A stretch of 64,000 nucleotides of DNA from Myxococcus xanthus (lineage in GTDB: Bacteria > Myxococcota > Myxococcia > Myxococcales > Myxococcaceae). Shown here in pieces: positions 1-8,323 of the stretch. Within the stretch, counting starts at the first letter, position 1. Each line of letters begins with the position of its first letter. The translations under genes and the position numbers were made by a program. The stretch lies in the NCBI RefSeq assembly GCF_006402735.1, contig NZ_CP017174.1, positions 8,970,001-9,034,000 of the forward strand. The letters are read 5' to 3'. The notes beneath the pieces are model-generated. The model was not told the origin of the DNA. It was given only the letters and a program-made list of their open reading frames with translations, and did not search any database.

Positions 1-408
1 GGGGCCCGGCTGTACTGCTGCGGTCCCACGGGGCTGATGAAAGCCGTGCGCGACGCGGCCACCCTGCACCGCTGGCCTTGGGAGAAGGTGCACTTCGAGT
101 CCTTCACCGCCGAGGGCACCAGCGCCGCCACGGGCCGGGAGGAGCAGGGCTTCGAGGTGACCATCCGCAGCACGGGCCAGGTGCTGCAGGTGCCCGCTGG
201 CCAGTCGGTGCTCAACGTGCTGCGCCGCAACGGGGTGCGCATCCCCAGTGACTGCGAGGCCGGGACGTGCGGCACCTGCGTCACACGGGTCTGCGCTGGC
301 CAGCCCGACCACCGCGACAGCTTCTTCCAGGCGGAGCCCGCGGGTGACCAGCGCATGCTCGTCTGCGTGTCACGCGCCCGCTCCAAGCGGCTGGTGCTGG
401 ACCTCTGA
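1..408 (+). CDS. ferredoxin-type oxidoreductase, C-terminal part (5' end outside window)
   Basis: Partial gene, open from base 1 in the same frame. The first residues contain CCGPTGLM, typical of the end of an NAD-binding ferredoxin-reductase domain. A plant-type 2Fe-2S domain follows, with the cluster loop CEAGTCGTC and a later conserved Cys in MLVCVSRA. This order (FAD/FMN, NAD, then C-terminal ferredoxin) is that of the phthalate dioxygenase reductase and vanillate demethylase reductase group, which pass electrons from NAD(P)H to an oxygenase. The partner oxygenase is not visible. The substrate cannot be inferred. Confidence 0.85.
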   Translation, partial: GARLYCCGPTGLMKAVRDAATLHRWPWEKVHFESFTAEGTSAATGREEQGFEVTIRSTGQVLQVPAGQSVLNVLRRNGVRIPSDCEAGTCGTCVTRVCAGQPDHRDSFFQAEPAGDQRMLVCVSRARSKRLVLDL

Positions 409-414
409 CACGGC

Positions 415-442
415 CGGGCCGGGAGCTATGCCGCCCGGCCCG
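415..442. terminator. GC-rich hairpin between convergent genes
   Basis: Arms CGGGCCGGG (415-423) and CCCGGCCCG (434-442) are perfectly complementary around a 10-nt loop. They lie between the converging oxidoreductase and sensor kinase genes and overlap the kinase stop codon. There is no T-run, as is common at this GC content. Confidence 0.5.
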
Positions 443-3400
443 ACGCCTCCCGGCGAGCACGCGCCACTTCGGACCGGACGAGCTGACGCAGGGCTTCCGG
501 GTCGAAGGGCTTCTCCACGCGTGGGTTGCCCACGCGCTCCAGGAACGTCCGCGCGGTGGCAGTGAAGGCGCCGCCGGTGATGAACACGATGCGTTCCGCC
601 GCTCGCGAGTCCACCTGCGCGAGCGCGTCGTACAGGTCCATCCCGGTCATCTCCGGCATCATCAGGTCGCAGAGCACCACGTCGTAACGGGCCTCTGTCC
701 CGGTCAGCTTCTCCAAGGCTCGCCGCGCGCTCACCAACACATCCACGTCGTTCTCTCGCGCGAGGGTGCGGCGGATGGCGCCACTCACCAGGGCATCGTC
801 GTCCACCACCAGCACGCGGCCTCGCGTTGCCGCCTCGGTAGGTGCTGGAGCCGGAGCGGACTGGGCGGAGAACCGTCCACCCTCGCCCACGCTGTCTGGA
901 GGCGGCCCGTCCGCGCTCGCGTGGGTGGACGACGGCGCTCCCAGGTGCGAGCCCACGGTGCCCGCATCCGGTGACCGTGACATGCCGGATGTGACGCTGG
1001 CGTCCTGCTCGGCCATCCACCCTCCGTTCTCCTGGCTTGCCGCCAGGGCGTCGGAATCCGCTGCCCGGCCGTCCGTGGACTTCGCCTGTGGCGGAGTGAC
1101 GCTCCCCCCAGCGTCTTGCGCCCGCTCCGGAGCAGAGGCCCGCGGCGTCGAGTCCAGTTCGGCACGCGGGGCTGCCTCGCCACGCAGGCGCATCGTGGTC
1201 GCGTCGCTCGCCGCCACACCGTGCTCGACAGACACGTCGGGCGTCGCTGCGATGTGTCCCGAAGACGCTGGAGTCTCGGGCGCCGCGGACGACGCCACGC
1301 CTCGCTCCGACGTCGCGGGAGTCTCCACCGAGGCCCCGTCCCCTCCAACCCGCTGCGCCTCCGCCGCGGCCCTCAGCGTCACGCGGAACACCGAGCCCCG
1401 CCCGGCCTCGCTGTCCACGGCGATGGTGCCGCCCATGGCCGTCAGGTAGGCGTGGCACAGCGACAACCCCAGCCCCGTGCCCACGCCCACCGGCTTCGTC
1501 GTGTAGAAGGGGTCGAAGATGCGGCCGAGCAACTCCGGCGAAATCCCGCTGCCCGTGTCGCGCACCTCCGCCACCACCCGCCCATCCAGGCCCCTGCGCG
1601 TGACGAGCCGCACCTCGTTCGACTCCGCCTGTCCCTCCGGCAGCGCCTGCGCCGCGTTGATGAGCAGGTTGAGGAACACCTGTGCCAGGCGCGCCTCGTT
1701 GCCCTCCACGCGCGGCACGTCGCCGTAGTCGCGCACCAGCTTCGCGCGTGGGCGCAGCTCGCCCATGGCAATCTTCACCGCCGAGTCGAGCACCGCGTGC
1801 AACTCCACCGGCCCCTGCTTCTCGTCATCCGGCCGGGAGAACATCTTCAAGTCCTGGACGATGCGCCGCACGCGGTCCGCGCCCAGCAGCGCGTCACGCA
1901 GTGCCTGATTCACATCCTTCAAGCGAGCGCCCACGTCGCGCGTCCCGTCCAGCTCCCGCGCGAGCGCGTCCGCCTCCTCGCTGGCGTGCTCCAGGTTCGA
2001 CACGATGTACGCTAGCGGGTTGTTGATTTCGTGCCCCACGCCCGCCGCGAGCTGTCCCACCGCCGCCAGCCGCCCGGTCTGCACGAGCTGCGCCTGCGCC
2101 TGCCGGAGCGTGCGCATGTTCGCCTCCAGCTCCGCGTTGGCCCGCGCCAGCGCCTGCGTGCGGTCCTTCACCCGCTCCGCCAGCCACCGCTCGCGGTCCT
2201 TCAACTGCCCCACGCGCAGCAGGTACACGCTGACGCCCAGAATCCCCACGCCCAGCACGCACAGCAGCCAGAAGCCCGTGCGCTGCCACAGCTTCGGCTC
2301 CAACACGACGTCCAGGGCCACCGGCTCGGTCCACCCGCCGTCCCGGCCCTTCGCCTGGACCTCGAAGCGGTAGCTGCCCGGCCGCAGGCCGTTGTACAGC
2401 GCCCGCCGCGCCTCCGCGTGCACCCACGTGTCGTCGTGGCCCGCCAGCCGGTAGCGGAAGGGCAGCCGCGCCGTGTCCACTGGCGTGAAGGCCGTGAAGC
2501 GAATCTCCAGCCGCGAGGCCCCGGGCTCCAGCTCCACCGGCCCCTCCACCGGCACCGGCGTGCCCTGGACGCGCACTTCTTCAATCCGCACCTCGGGCGG
2601 CTGCCGGCTCGCACGCACCCGCACCGGGTCCACCACGATGGCGCCGCGCAGGTTGGTGAACCACAGCCGCCCGTCCTGCCCCCGCCACGCCGACGGCTGC
2701 GTGTTGCCGTTGCACTCCGCGCTGCGCATGCCGTCACGCGTGTCGAAGTCCAGCGTCGTCAGTCGTGGGCGCACGCCGTCCGCCACGTCATCCAGGTCGC
2801 GCCGGGACACGCGAGACACGCCCTTGTTGCTGCTCATCCACAGCGAGCCGTCCCCGTCCGACACCAGGCTGAACACCGCGTCGTCGTACAGGCCCTGCGC
2901 GACGGTGAAGCGCGCCCAGGTGTCCTCGCGCCACCGGCCCAGCCCCGTCTCCGTGCCCACCCACACCGTACCGTCAGGGTCCGCGTGCAGCGCCAGCACC
3001 AGGTCGCCCGGCAACCCGTCCTGCTGCGTGAAGCGCTGGAAGCCCTTCTGCTCGCCGTCCCAGCGCACCAGCCCCGTGTCCGAGCCGAACCACACCCGGC
3101 CGCGCGAGTCCTCCACCATGACGATGATGGGGTTGGTGAAGCCGTGCTTCGGGCCGTACACCGTCACGCCGCCGCCATGCATCCGCGCCACGCCCGCTTG
3201 CGTGCCCAGCCACGTGTCCCCCCGCGAGTCGACCAGGATGGCCGTCACCACGTCGTGCGGCAGCCCCTGCGCGCGCGACACCCGCGTGAAGCGCTGGCCG
3301 TCATACCGGTATGCGCCAGTGAGGGTGCCCACCCACAGCGTCCCGTCAGGCGCCTCGTGCATCGCGGGGATGACGCTCTCCGGAAGCCCCTGCTCGGCGC

Positions 3401-4550
3401 CCACGTGATGGAACGTGCTGTTCTCGTACCGGAACAGGCCGCTGGTGGTCCCCAGCCACAGCGTGCCGCGGCGGTCCTCCAGCACGGCGCTGACCGTCTC
3501 GTCGGCCAGGCCCTCGGGGATGCCATATGTGGCGAAGGGACCGTCACGCAGGCGCATCAGGCCCGAATAGGTGCCCACCCAGAGGTGGCCGTCCCGGTCC
3601 TCCAGCAGCGACAGCACCGCGGACTCCGCCATCCACTCCATGCCGGGCACCGGCTCGCTGAAGCCCTTCGTGTTGTGCCGCGTCAGACCGCCACGATGCG
3701 TGCCCACCCAGAGGTTGCCGTCACCGTCGGCGTACAGCGCGTTGACGGACAGGGACGGCAGTCCTTCATCGGTCGTGAAGCGCCAGGCCACCACGCCATT
3801 CCACGAATAGAGGCCCGCTTTCGTCCCCAGCCAGAGCACGCCCGTCGCATCGCGACGCAGCGCCATCACATAGGGCCGGGACTCCGGCCCGGGGAAGGGG
3901 AACGGCGCCGGCTCCACGCGCCCATCCACCCAGCGGGCCAGCCCCTCCGGCGTGCCCACCCAGAGCGACGTGCCCTCACCGGGCGTCAGCGCCGTGATGT
4001 GGGAGGCAGGCAGGCCATCCGCCACCGTGTACTGGCGCGCCACGCCCTCGCCCAGCGGCACCTGCCAGAGGCCCGTCGTCGTCCCCACCCAGAGCACGCC
4101 ATCCGCCGCCACCAGCGTCTCCACCCGCGCGGAGTCCAGCGGCGCGGCGGCGCCCGGCGCGCGCTCGAAGTGGCCCTTGCGGTACGCCACCAGCCCCTGG
4201 CCCGTGCCCACCCACAGCGTGCCCGACGCATCCTCCGCGAGCGCCTTGATGGTGTGGTTGCGCAGCTCCGGCGCGTTGCGCTTGTCGAACACGGTGAAGC
4301 GCGCGCCGTCGAAACGGGCCAGCCCCTCCCACGTGCCCAGCCAGAGGTAGCCGTCGCGCGTCTGCACCATGGACAGCAGGCTGTTCTGCGGCAGCCCGTC
4401 GTCGCTGCGCCACATGTCCTGGCTGTACTGCGAGACACGGCGCTGGGGGTCCAGGGCCATGCCCGGCGTTGCCAGGACGAGTCCCACGACGAAGAACCAC
4501 CCGATGAACCCCCGCCCGAGAGCGCGGGCTCGCTGCCCCGGAGTGCGCAT
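426..4550 (-). CDS. hybrid histidine kinase with periplasmic Reg_prop beta-propeller and C-terminal receiver
   Basis: About 1374 residues from the ATG at 4550; an in-frame GTG at 4589 is less likely because the ATG begins directly with a signal peptide. Domain order: signal peptide; about a dozen propeller repeats of the type 'GxLWVGTxxGLxR' (residues 40-610); a Y_Y_Y domain (660-740); one membrane helix (about 760-780); coiled coil; HisKA with phospho-acceptor H in GHEINNPLAY (near 840); HATPase with NLLINAAQAL, DTGSGIS and GTGLGLSL; a Ser/Thr/Ala-rich linker of about 150 residues; and a receiver with VLVVDDD, the phospho-Asp in VVLCDLMM and the Lys in VEKPFD. It resembles the HTCS sensors that bind sugars or polymers in the periplasm. 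The ligand is unknown. No separate output regulator sits beside it. Confidence 0.92.
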   Translation of the reverse strand: MRTPGQRARALGRGFIGWFFVVGLVLATPGMALDPQRRVSQYSQDMWRSDDGLPQNSLLSMVQTRDGYLWLGTWEGLARFDGARFTVFDKRNAPELRNHTIKALAEDASGTLWVGTGQGLVAYRKGHFERAPGAAAPLDSARVETLVAADGVLWVGTTTGLWQVPLGEGVARQYTVADGLPASHITALTPGEGTSLWVGTPEGLARWVDGRVEPAPFPFPGPESRPYVMALRRDATGVLWLGTKAGLYSWNGVVAWRFTTDEGLPSLSVNALYADGDGNLWVGTHRGGLTRHNTKGFSEPVPGMEWMAESAVLSLLEDRDGHLWVGTYSGLMRLRDGPFATYGIPEGLADETVSAVLEDRRGTLWLGTTSGLFRYENSTFHHVGAEQGLPESVIPAMHEAPDGTLWVGTLTGAYRYDGQRFTRVSRAQGLPHDVVTAILVDSRGDTWLGTQAGVARMHGGGVTVYGPKHGFTNPIIVMVEDSRGRVWFGSDTGLVRWDGEQKGFQRFTQQDGLPGDLVLALHADPDGTVWVGTETGLGRWREDTWARFTVAQGLYDDAVFSLVSDGDGSLWMSSNKGVSRVSRRDLDDVADGVRPRLTTLDFDTRDGMRSAECNGNTQPSAWRGQDGRLWFTNLRGAIVVDPVRVRASRQPPEVRIEEVRVQGTPVPVEGPVELEPGASRLEIRFTAFTPVDTARLPFRYRLAGHDDTWVHAEARRALYNGLRPGSYRFEVQAKGRDGGWTEPVALDVVLEPKLWQRTGFWLLCVLGVGILGVSVYLLRVGQLKDRERWLAERVKDRTQALARANAELEANMRTLRQAQAQLVQTGRLAAVGQLAAGVGHEINNPLAYIVSNLEHASEEADALARELDGTRDVGARLKDVNQALRDALLGADRVRRIVQDLKMFSRPDDEKQGPVELHAVLDSAVKIAMGELRPRAKLVRDYGDVPRVEGNEARLAQVFLNLLINAAQALPEGQAESNEVRLVTRRGLDGRVVAEVRDTGSGISPELLGRIFDPFYTTKPVGVGTGLGLSLCHAYLTAMGGTIAVDSEAGRGSVFRVTLRAAAEAQRVGGDGASVETPATSERGVASSAAPETPASSGHIAATPDVSVEHGVAASDATTMRLRGEAAPRAELDSTPRASAPERAQDAGGSVTPPQAKSTDGRAADSDALAASQENGGWMAEQDASVTSGMSRSPDAGTVGSHLGAPSSTHASADGPPPDSVGEGGRFSAQSAPAPAPTEAATRGRVLVVDDDALVSGAIRRTLARENDVDVLVSARRALEKLTGTEARYDVVLCDLMMPEMTGMDLYDALAQVDSRAAERIVFITGGAFTATARTFLERVGNPRVEKPFDPEALRQLVRSEVARARREASGRAA

Positions 4551-4961
4551 GTCGCCCGCAGTGTCCGGCAGAAACGGCCCAGAGGCCACACGCCGCCGAA
4601 TTCACCGGAGGTGGAACGTTCAGTGAACGGTCTTGGCGGCAGCGGCGAGGGACCGGCCTCCTCCCCCTGTACAGCCCCACCGACTTCCCCCCGCCGCTGC
4701 CGCCGCGTCCGCCACCACCTGTGAAGCCGGGAACCGCACCCCCGGCTCCATCATGGCCTTGGCCATTGCGCGTCCGGCGAGGAGGCCCCGGTGGTGGCGG
4801 AGGCCTCCGACGCGTCGCGCAGTGGTGAAGATGCGAGCCACGCCCCCACCGCGCCACTGCGGGAATGCGACACCCTGGGTGTCCCCCGGTCGAACCCAGT
4901 GGAGCCATGAGGCGCACGTCCTCCTGTCCGGTCTATGCTCCGCGCGCCGAAAAGAGGGTGG
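4551..4961. other. 411-bp divergent intergenic region
   Basis: Separates the leftward sensor kinase from the rightward RDD gene, so it should carry both promoters. The only notable structure is the overlapping palindrome at 4614-4628, listed separately. No convincing small gene was seen. Confidence 0.5.
4614..4628. promoter_or_regulatory. overlapping palindromes, possible operator
   Basis: GAACGTTC (4614-4621) is a perfect palindrome and overlaps GTTCAGTGAAC (4618-4628), an inverted repeat around one central base. The site lies about 65 bp upstream of the sensor kinase ATG. Operator function is inferred only from symmetry and position. Confidence 0.25.
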
Positions 4962-5633
4962 ATGAGCAACGGGTCGTTGTTTGCGACGGACCAGGTGACC
5001 ACGCAGGCGCGGTACCAGTGGCACCTGTGGGTGGCGGATGTGCTGGACCTGGGGACGTCCGTCCTCGTGGGCTGGGGCGCGTTGCGCGCGCTGGAGCAGG
5101 ACCGGACCCCGCTATCGATGCCCCTGGCCATGGCCCTGGCGTGGCTCACCGCGTCCGCCGTGGGCGGGGTGACGGGCCGGACCTTCTGGCGACAGGTGGC
5201 CGGGGTGAAGCTGGTGCACGCGGAGCGCACGCCCGGGTTGCTCCGCGGCCTGGCCCGCGCCTTCACCACGCCGCTGGACCTGCTGCTGAACGGGGTGCTG
5301 ATGCGCCGTCCCCTGGACACGCTGCTCGGGCTCCACGCGGAGCCCGTCGTTCCCGGCGCGGGCCCCCGCCTCAAGGGCGTGGCGCTCCAGTTGCCCTGGC
5401 TGGCGGTGCTGGCGGGCGCGGTGTGGCTGCTCGTCACCCCCACCAAGGCGGAGATGCTCCAGTACCTGGGCCGCACGCTGACGGGCTGGCACTGCTGCCA
5501 CGGCACGCGCGAGGTGACGTGGCAGTGCCGCACGTCCCTGGACCGCGCGGTGCGCAATGCCCGGAGTGGGGACGCCGAGGTGAAGACGCTCGTCGCCGAC
5601 TGCCCCGTCGCCGGCGCGCGGCTGGGGCCATGA
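4962..5633 (+). CDS. RDD family membrane protein
   Basis: 223 residues from the ATG at 4962, preceded by a purine-rich AGAGGGTGG. The central part has the RDD pattern: helices near residues 27-45 and 60-80, then GRTFWRQVAGVKLV with the conserved Arg and basic segment, and a helix pair around PLDLLLNGVLMRRPLDTLLG. A further helix near 145-160 is followed by a C-terminal tail with four Cys, including HCCHG, probably outside the cytoplasm. RDD proteins are small integral membrane proteins, a few of them linked to ion transport. No specific function can be given. The gene is monocistronic and convergent with the kinase gene that follows. Confidence 0.75.
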   Translation: MSNGSLFATDQVTTQARYQWHLWVADVLDLGTSVLVGWGALRALEQDRTPLSMPLAMALAWLTASAVGGVTGRTFWRQVAGVKLVHAERTPGLLRGLARAFTTPLDLLLNGVLMRRPLDTLLGLHAEPVVPGAGPRLKGVALQLPWLAVLAGAVWLLVTPTKAEMLQYLGRTLTGWHCCHGTREVTWQCRTSLDRAVRNARSGDAEVKTLVADCPVAGARLGP

Positions 5634-5664
5634 GCCTTCCGCGCCCGTCACGACGCGGAGCGCC

Positions 5665-7974
5665 TCAGCGAACCTTCACCCGCAGCTCGCCTTCCTTGCA
5701 GATGACACCCAGGTAGCCGGAGCCCACGTCGAAGTTCGGGTTGTGGCGAAAACGGCTGGCCGTCTTCCGGTCCCCGGCCTTCACGACGCCCAGCCACGCC
5801 GCTTTGCGGATGTCCTTCACCACGTAGCAGTCAGACCAGTCGATGGACTCGTTGTTCTGGACCTCCACACCCGGGTCCAGGAAGCCGCCCACCCCGCCCT
5901 GCACGCTCACGTGCCCGCGCAGCGTGCGCTTCGCGGGGGCCGCGGCCACGACGGCCTCCACCTCGCCCTTGTCGGGCTCGGCGACCTGCGCCTGGGACTC
6001 CTCGGTCGCCGACGCGCCGGCGGGGGCGTCATCCCGTCCAGGCGCCGCCACGAAGAGGTCCACCGAAGCCGCCAGGGCACGGTCATCCAGTTCGATGAAC
6101 GCCCGCGTGGGCCGCATCGCGACGCCGCGTCCCGGCCGCACCACCCGGGCCCGCCCCAGCACCTCGCGCTTGCCGTTCTTCAACGGCCCCAGCACGTCCA
6201 TCTCCGCGCCCGGGAGGAAGCCCCGCCCGATGATGCCCCGGTCGACATAGTTGCGCCCGTTCGCGCTCTGAATCGGGAGCACCTTCGCCGGCGTGGCATA
6301 GACGACGGCGGGCTCGACGGGGACCGCCGGCTTCTTCGCGGGCGTCTTCACCGACGCGGGGCGCGGCGCCCGAGCCCGCTCGGGCTCCGCCTTGTCGTTC
6401 TCGGCGGCACCCGGCCCGCCCGCGGCAACCACCGCCGCACCGGCGTCAGCGCCCGTGCCCGCGTCGGACAAGGGCGCGGCTTCCGCGGTCGCCCCCTGCC
6501 GCGCGGCGGCGCCGGGCGCCTCCACCCCCTTGTCCGAGGCCAGGGGCGGCGCGACCTGCCCTGAAGCGCCGGCCACGGGCCCGGTGGCCACCGGCGCCAC
6601 ACCCGACGACTGGACGAAGAGCGCGGTGACGGCGGAGGTGGCAATCACCAGCAACACGGCAATGGCGGCATAGAGCCCCACCGGCCGCTTCCGGGACGCC
6701 CGTTCCTCCAGCGCCACCGCGGACACGACGGTGGGCGCGACGAAGGACTGGGACGCGGCGGGCTCGCCACCCGAAGCCACCACGACGCTGGAGGACGAGC
6801 CGGAAGGCGGCCGCACCGAGGTGGTCCCGGTGCCCAGGTCATCGCCGTCCGCATAGATGGCGCCGGGACGGGCCACGCCTCCCGAGCCGAACCCGGGCTG
6901 CGCCGCCGGGCCGCGCATCAGCGTGGGCTCGAAGCCCGCGGCCTGCTGCGGCCCGGTGCCATAACCCGGCGCGGGGGTGCGGCGGTGGTTGGAGGACGAA
7001 GACACCTTGGAGATGAGCTTGCGCTGGGCGTCGAACGCCTCCGGGCACAGCCCGCGCACGAAGTACCCCACCTCCTCGGCGCCCATCGAGGCACCCGAGC
7101 GCACCAACTCCGTGTTGAGCGCGCGCGCCAGCTCGTCCGAACGCATGTAGCGGTCATCCGGACGGGCCGTCAGCGCGCGGCGCACGACGGCGTCCAGCGC
7201 GGCGTCCACGTCCGGCCGCAGCTCGCTCAGCGACGGCACCACCGGCTGCGACATGGCCGCCATCATCTCGCCCACCGTCCCGTGGGGGATGAGCGAGCGG
7301 CCGGCCAGCATCTCCCACACCACGACGCCACATGAATAGATGTCGCTGCGGTGGTCCAGGGGCTCGGCGCGCACCTGCTCGGGGGACATGTACCCCAGCT
7401 TCCCCATCACCGTGGAAGGCAGCGTGTACTTGCTGCGCGCCGCGGACTTGGCGAGGCCGAAGTCGATGACCTTCACCTCGCCCTCGTAGGACACCATGAC
7501 GTTGTGCGGGGACACGTCGCGGTGGACGATGCCCAGCGGCGAGCCGTCCGGCCCTGTCTTGCGGTGCGCGTAGCCCAGGCCCTCCGCGATGCGCTGACCC
7601 AGGAACAACGCCACCGGCACCGGCACCGCCACGCCCTGCGAGCGTGCCTGCTCCAACAGGTAGGCCAGATCCACGCCGGCCACATACTCCAACGCCATGA
7701 AGTACGTGCCGTCCGCCTCACCCATGTCGTAGACCTGGGCAATGGACGAGTGCACCAGGTGCACCAGCACCTTGGCCTCGTGGTGGAACCGGTCCAGGAA
7801 CTGACGGTCCTTCAGCAGCGCCGGCAGAATCGTCTTCACGATGCACGGCTTCTCGAAGCCGGCCGCGCCGCTGATTTTCGCCAGGTACACCTCCCCCATG
7901 CCCCCCTGGCCCAGGGGGTGGACGAGCTCATAGCGCCCAAGGAAGCGGGAGGACTCTGTAGGGACGGTACTCAT
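5665..7974 (-). CDS. membrane-anchored Hanks-type Ser/Thr protein kinase
   Basis: 769 residues. The N-terminal kinase domain (about 14-280) has the glycine loop GQGGMGEVY, the ATP-binding Lys in CIVKTILP, catalytic loop HRDVSPHN (the myxobacterial variant of HRDLKPxN), DFGLAK and YMSPEQV. All residues needed for catalysis are present. A proline/alanine-rich juxtamembrane region leads to one helix near 435-458, then an Ala-rich linker. The extracytoplasmic C-terminal part holds a sensor-like region (about 560-640) with RNYVDRGIIGRGF. The topology is that of a receptor kinase reading the envelope. It converges with the RDD gene and diverges from the protease gene at 8.3 kb. Confidence 0.92.
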   Translation of the reverse strand: MSTVPTESSRFLGRYELVHPLGQGGMGEVYLAKISGAAGFEKPCIVKTILPALLKDRQFLDRFHHEAKVLVHLVHSSIAQVYDMGEADGTYFMALEYVAGVDLAYLLEQARSQGVAVPVPVALFLGQRIAEGLGYAHRKTGPDGSPLGIVHRDVSPHNVMVSYEGEVKVIDFGLAKSAARSKYTLPSTVMGKLGYMSPEQVRAEPLDHRSDIYSCGVVVWEMLAGRSLIPHGTVGEMMAAMSQPVVPSLSELRPDVDAALDAVVRRALTARPDDRYMRSDELARALNTELVRSGASMGAEEVGYFVRGLCPEAFDAQRKLISKVSSSSNHRRTPAPGYGTGPQQAAGFEPTLMRGPAAQPGFGSGGVARPGAIYADGDDLGTGTTSVRPPSGSSSSVVVASGGEPAASQSFVAPTVVSAVALEERASRKRPVGLYAAIAVLLVIATSAVTALFVQSSGVAPVATGPVAGASGQVAPPLASDKGVEAPGAAARQGATAEAAPLSDAGTGADAGAAVVAAGGPGAAENDKAEPERARAPRPASVKTPAKKPAVPVEPAVVYATPAKVLPIQSANGRNYVDRGIIGRGFLPGAEMDVLGPLKNGKREVLGRARVVRPGRGVAMRPTRAFIELDDRALAASVDLFVAAPGRDDAPAGASATEESQAQVAEPDKGEVEAVVAAAPAKRTLRGHVSVQGGVGGFLDPGVEVQNNESIDWSDCYVVKDIRKAAWLGVVKAGDRKTASRFRHNPNFDVGSGYLGVICKEGELRVKVR

Positions 7975-8323
7975 GGCGTCTGGCGGCAGCGAAGCACCCG
8001 AAAGCGGACGGAATCAAGCAGCGGGCGACTTCCTTCCCTCAGACACCGCCAGGGCCTTGGACGGAAACTCGCCCTCCGACAGTGCGCCCGCCGCGTACCC
8101 GTCGGGCAGGGTGGGTGTTCAGGAGAGCGGCGAATGCCGGGTGCGTGCGTGAAGGCAACCCCGACTTGGGCCGCGATTCCGCCGCTCAACACATGCGGTG
8201 TGAACCGCCGCACCTCAGGCAGGGGGGCGCCCCCCAGTCCGTTGCCACGCTTTCGCGAAATGCGCTCCCTGGTGGATGCGCGCCCGGTGTCTCCGCCGGG
8301 CGCCGTTCGAGAAGGAGCGGCTC
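7975..8323. other. 349-bp divergent intergenic region
   Basis: Lies between the kinase and protease start codons. No RNA gene, repeat or convincing small gene was seen. The sequence CGAGAAGGAGCGGCTC just before 8324 holds the protease Shine-Dalgarno (AAGGAG). Confidence 0.5.

Noticed and set aside
2031-4724. 897-residue open frame on the plus strand opposite the sensor kinase
   Set aside because: Antisense to a clear multi-domain kinase gene; composition rich in His, Arg, Pro and Gln, as expected of a complementary-strand frame at high GC.
4590-5024. Small frames on both strands before the RDD gene
   Set aside because: Pro/Arg-rich, overlapping each other and without ribosome sites.
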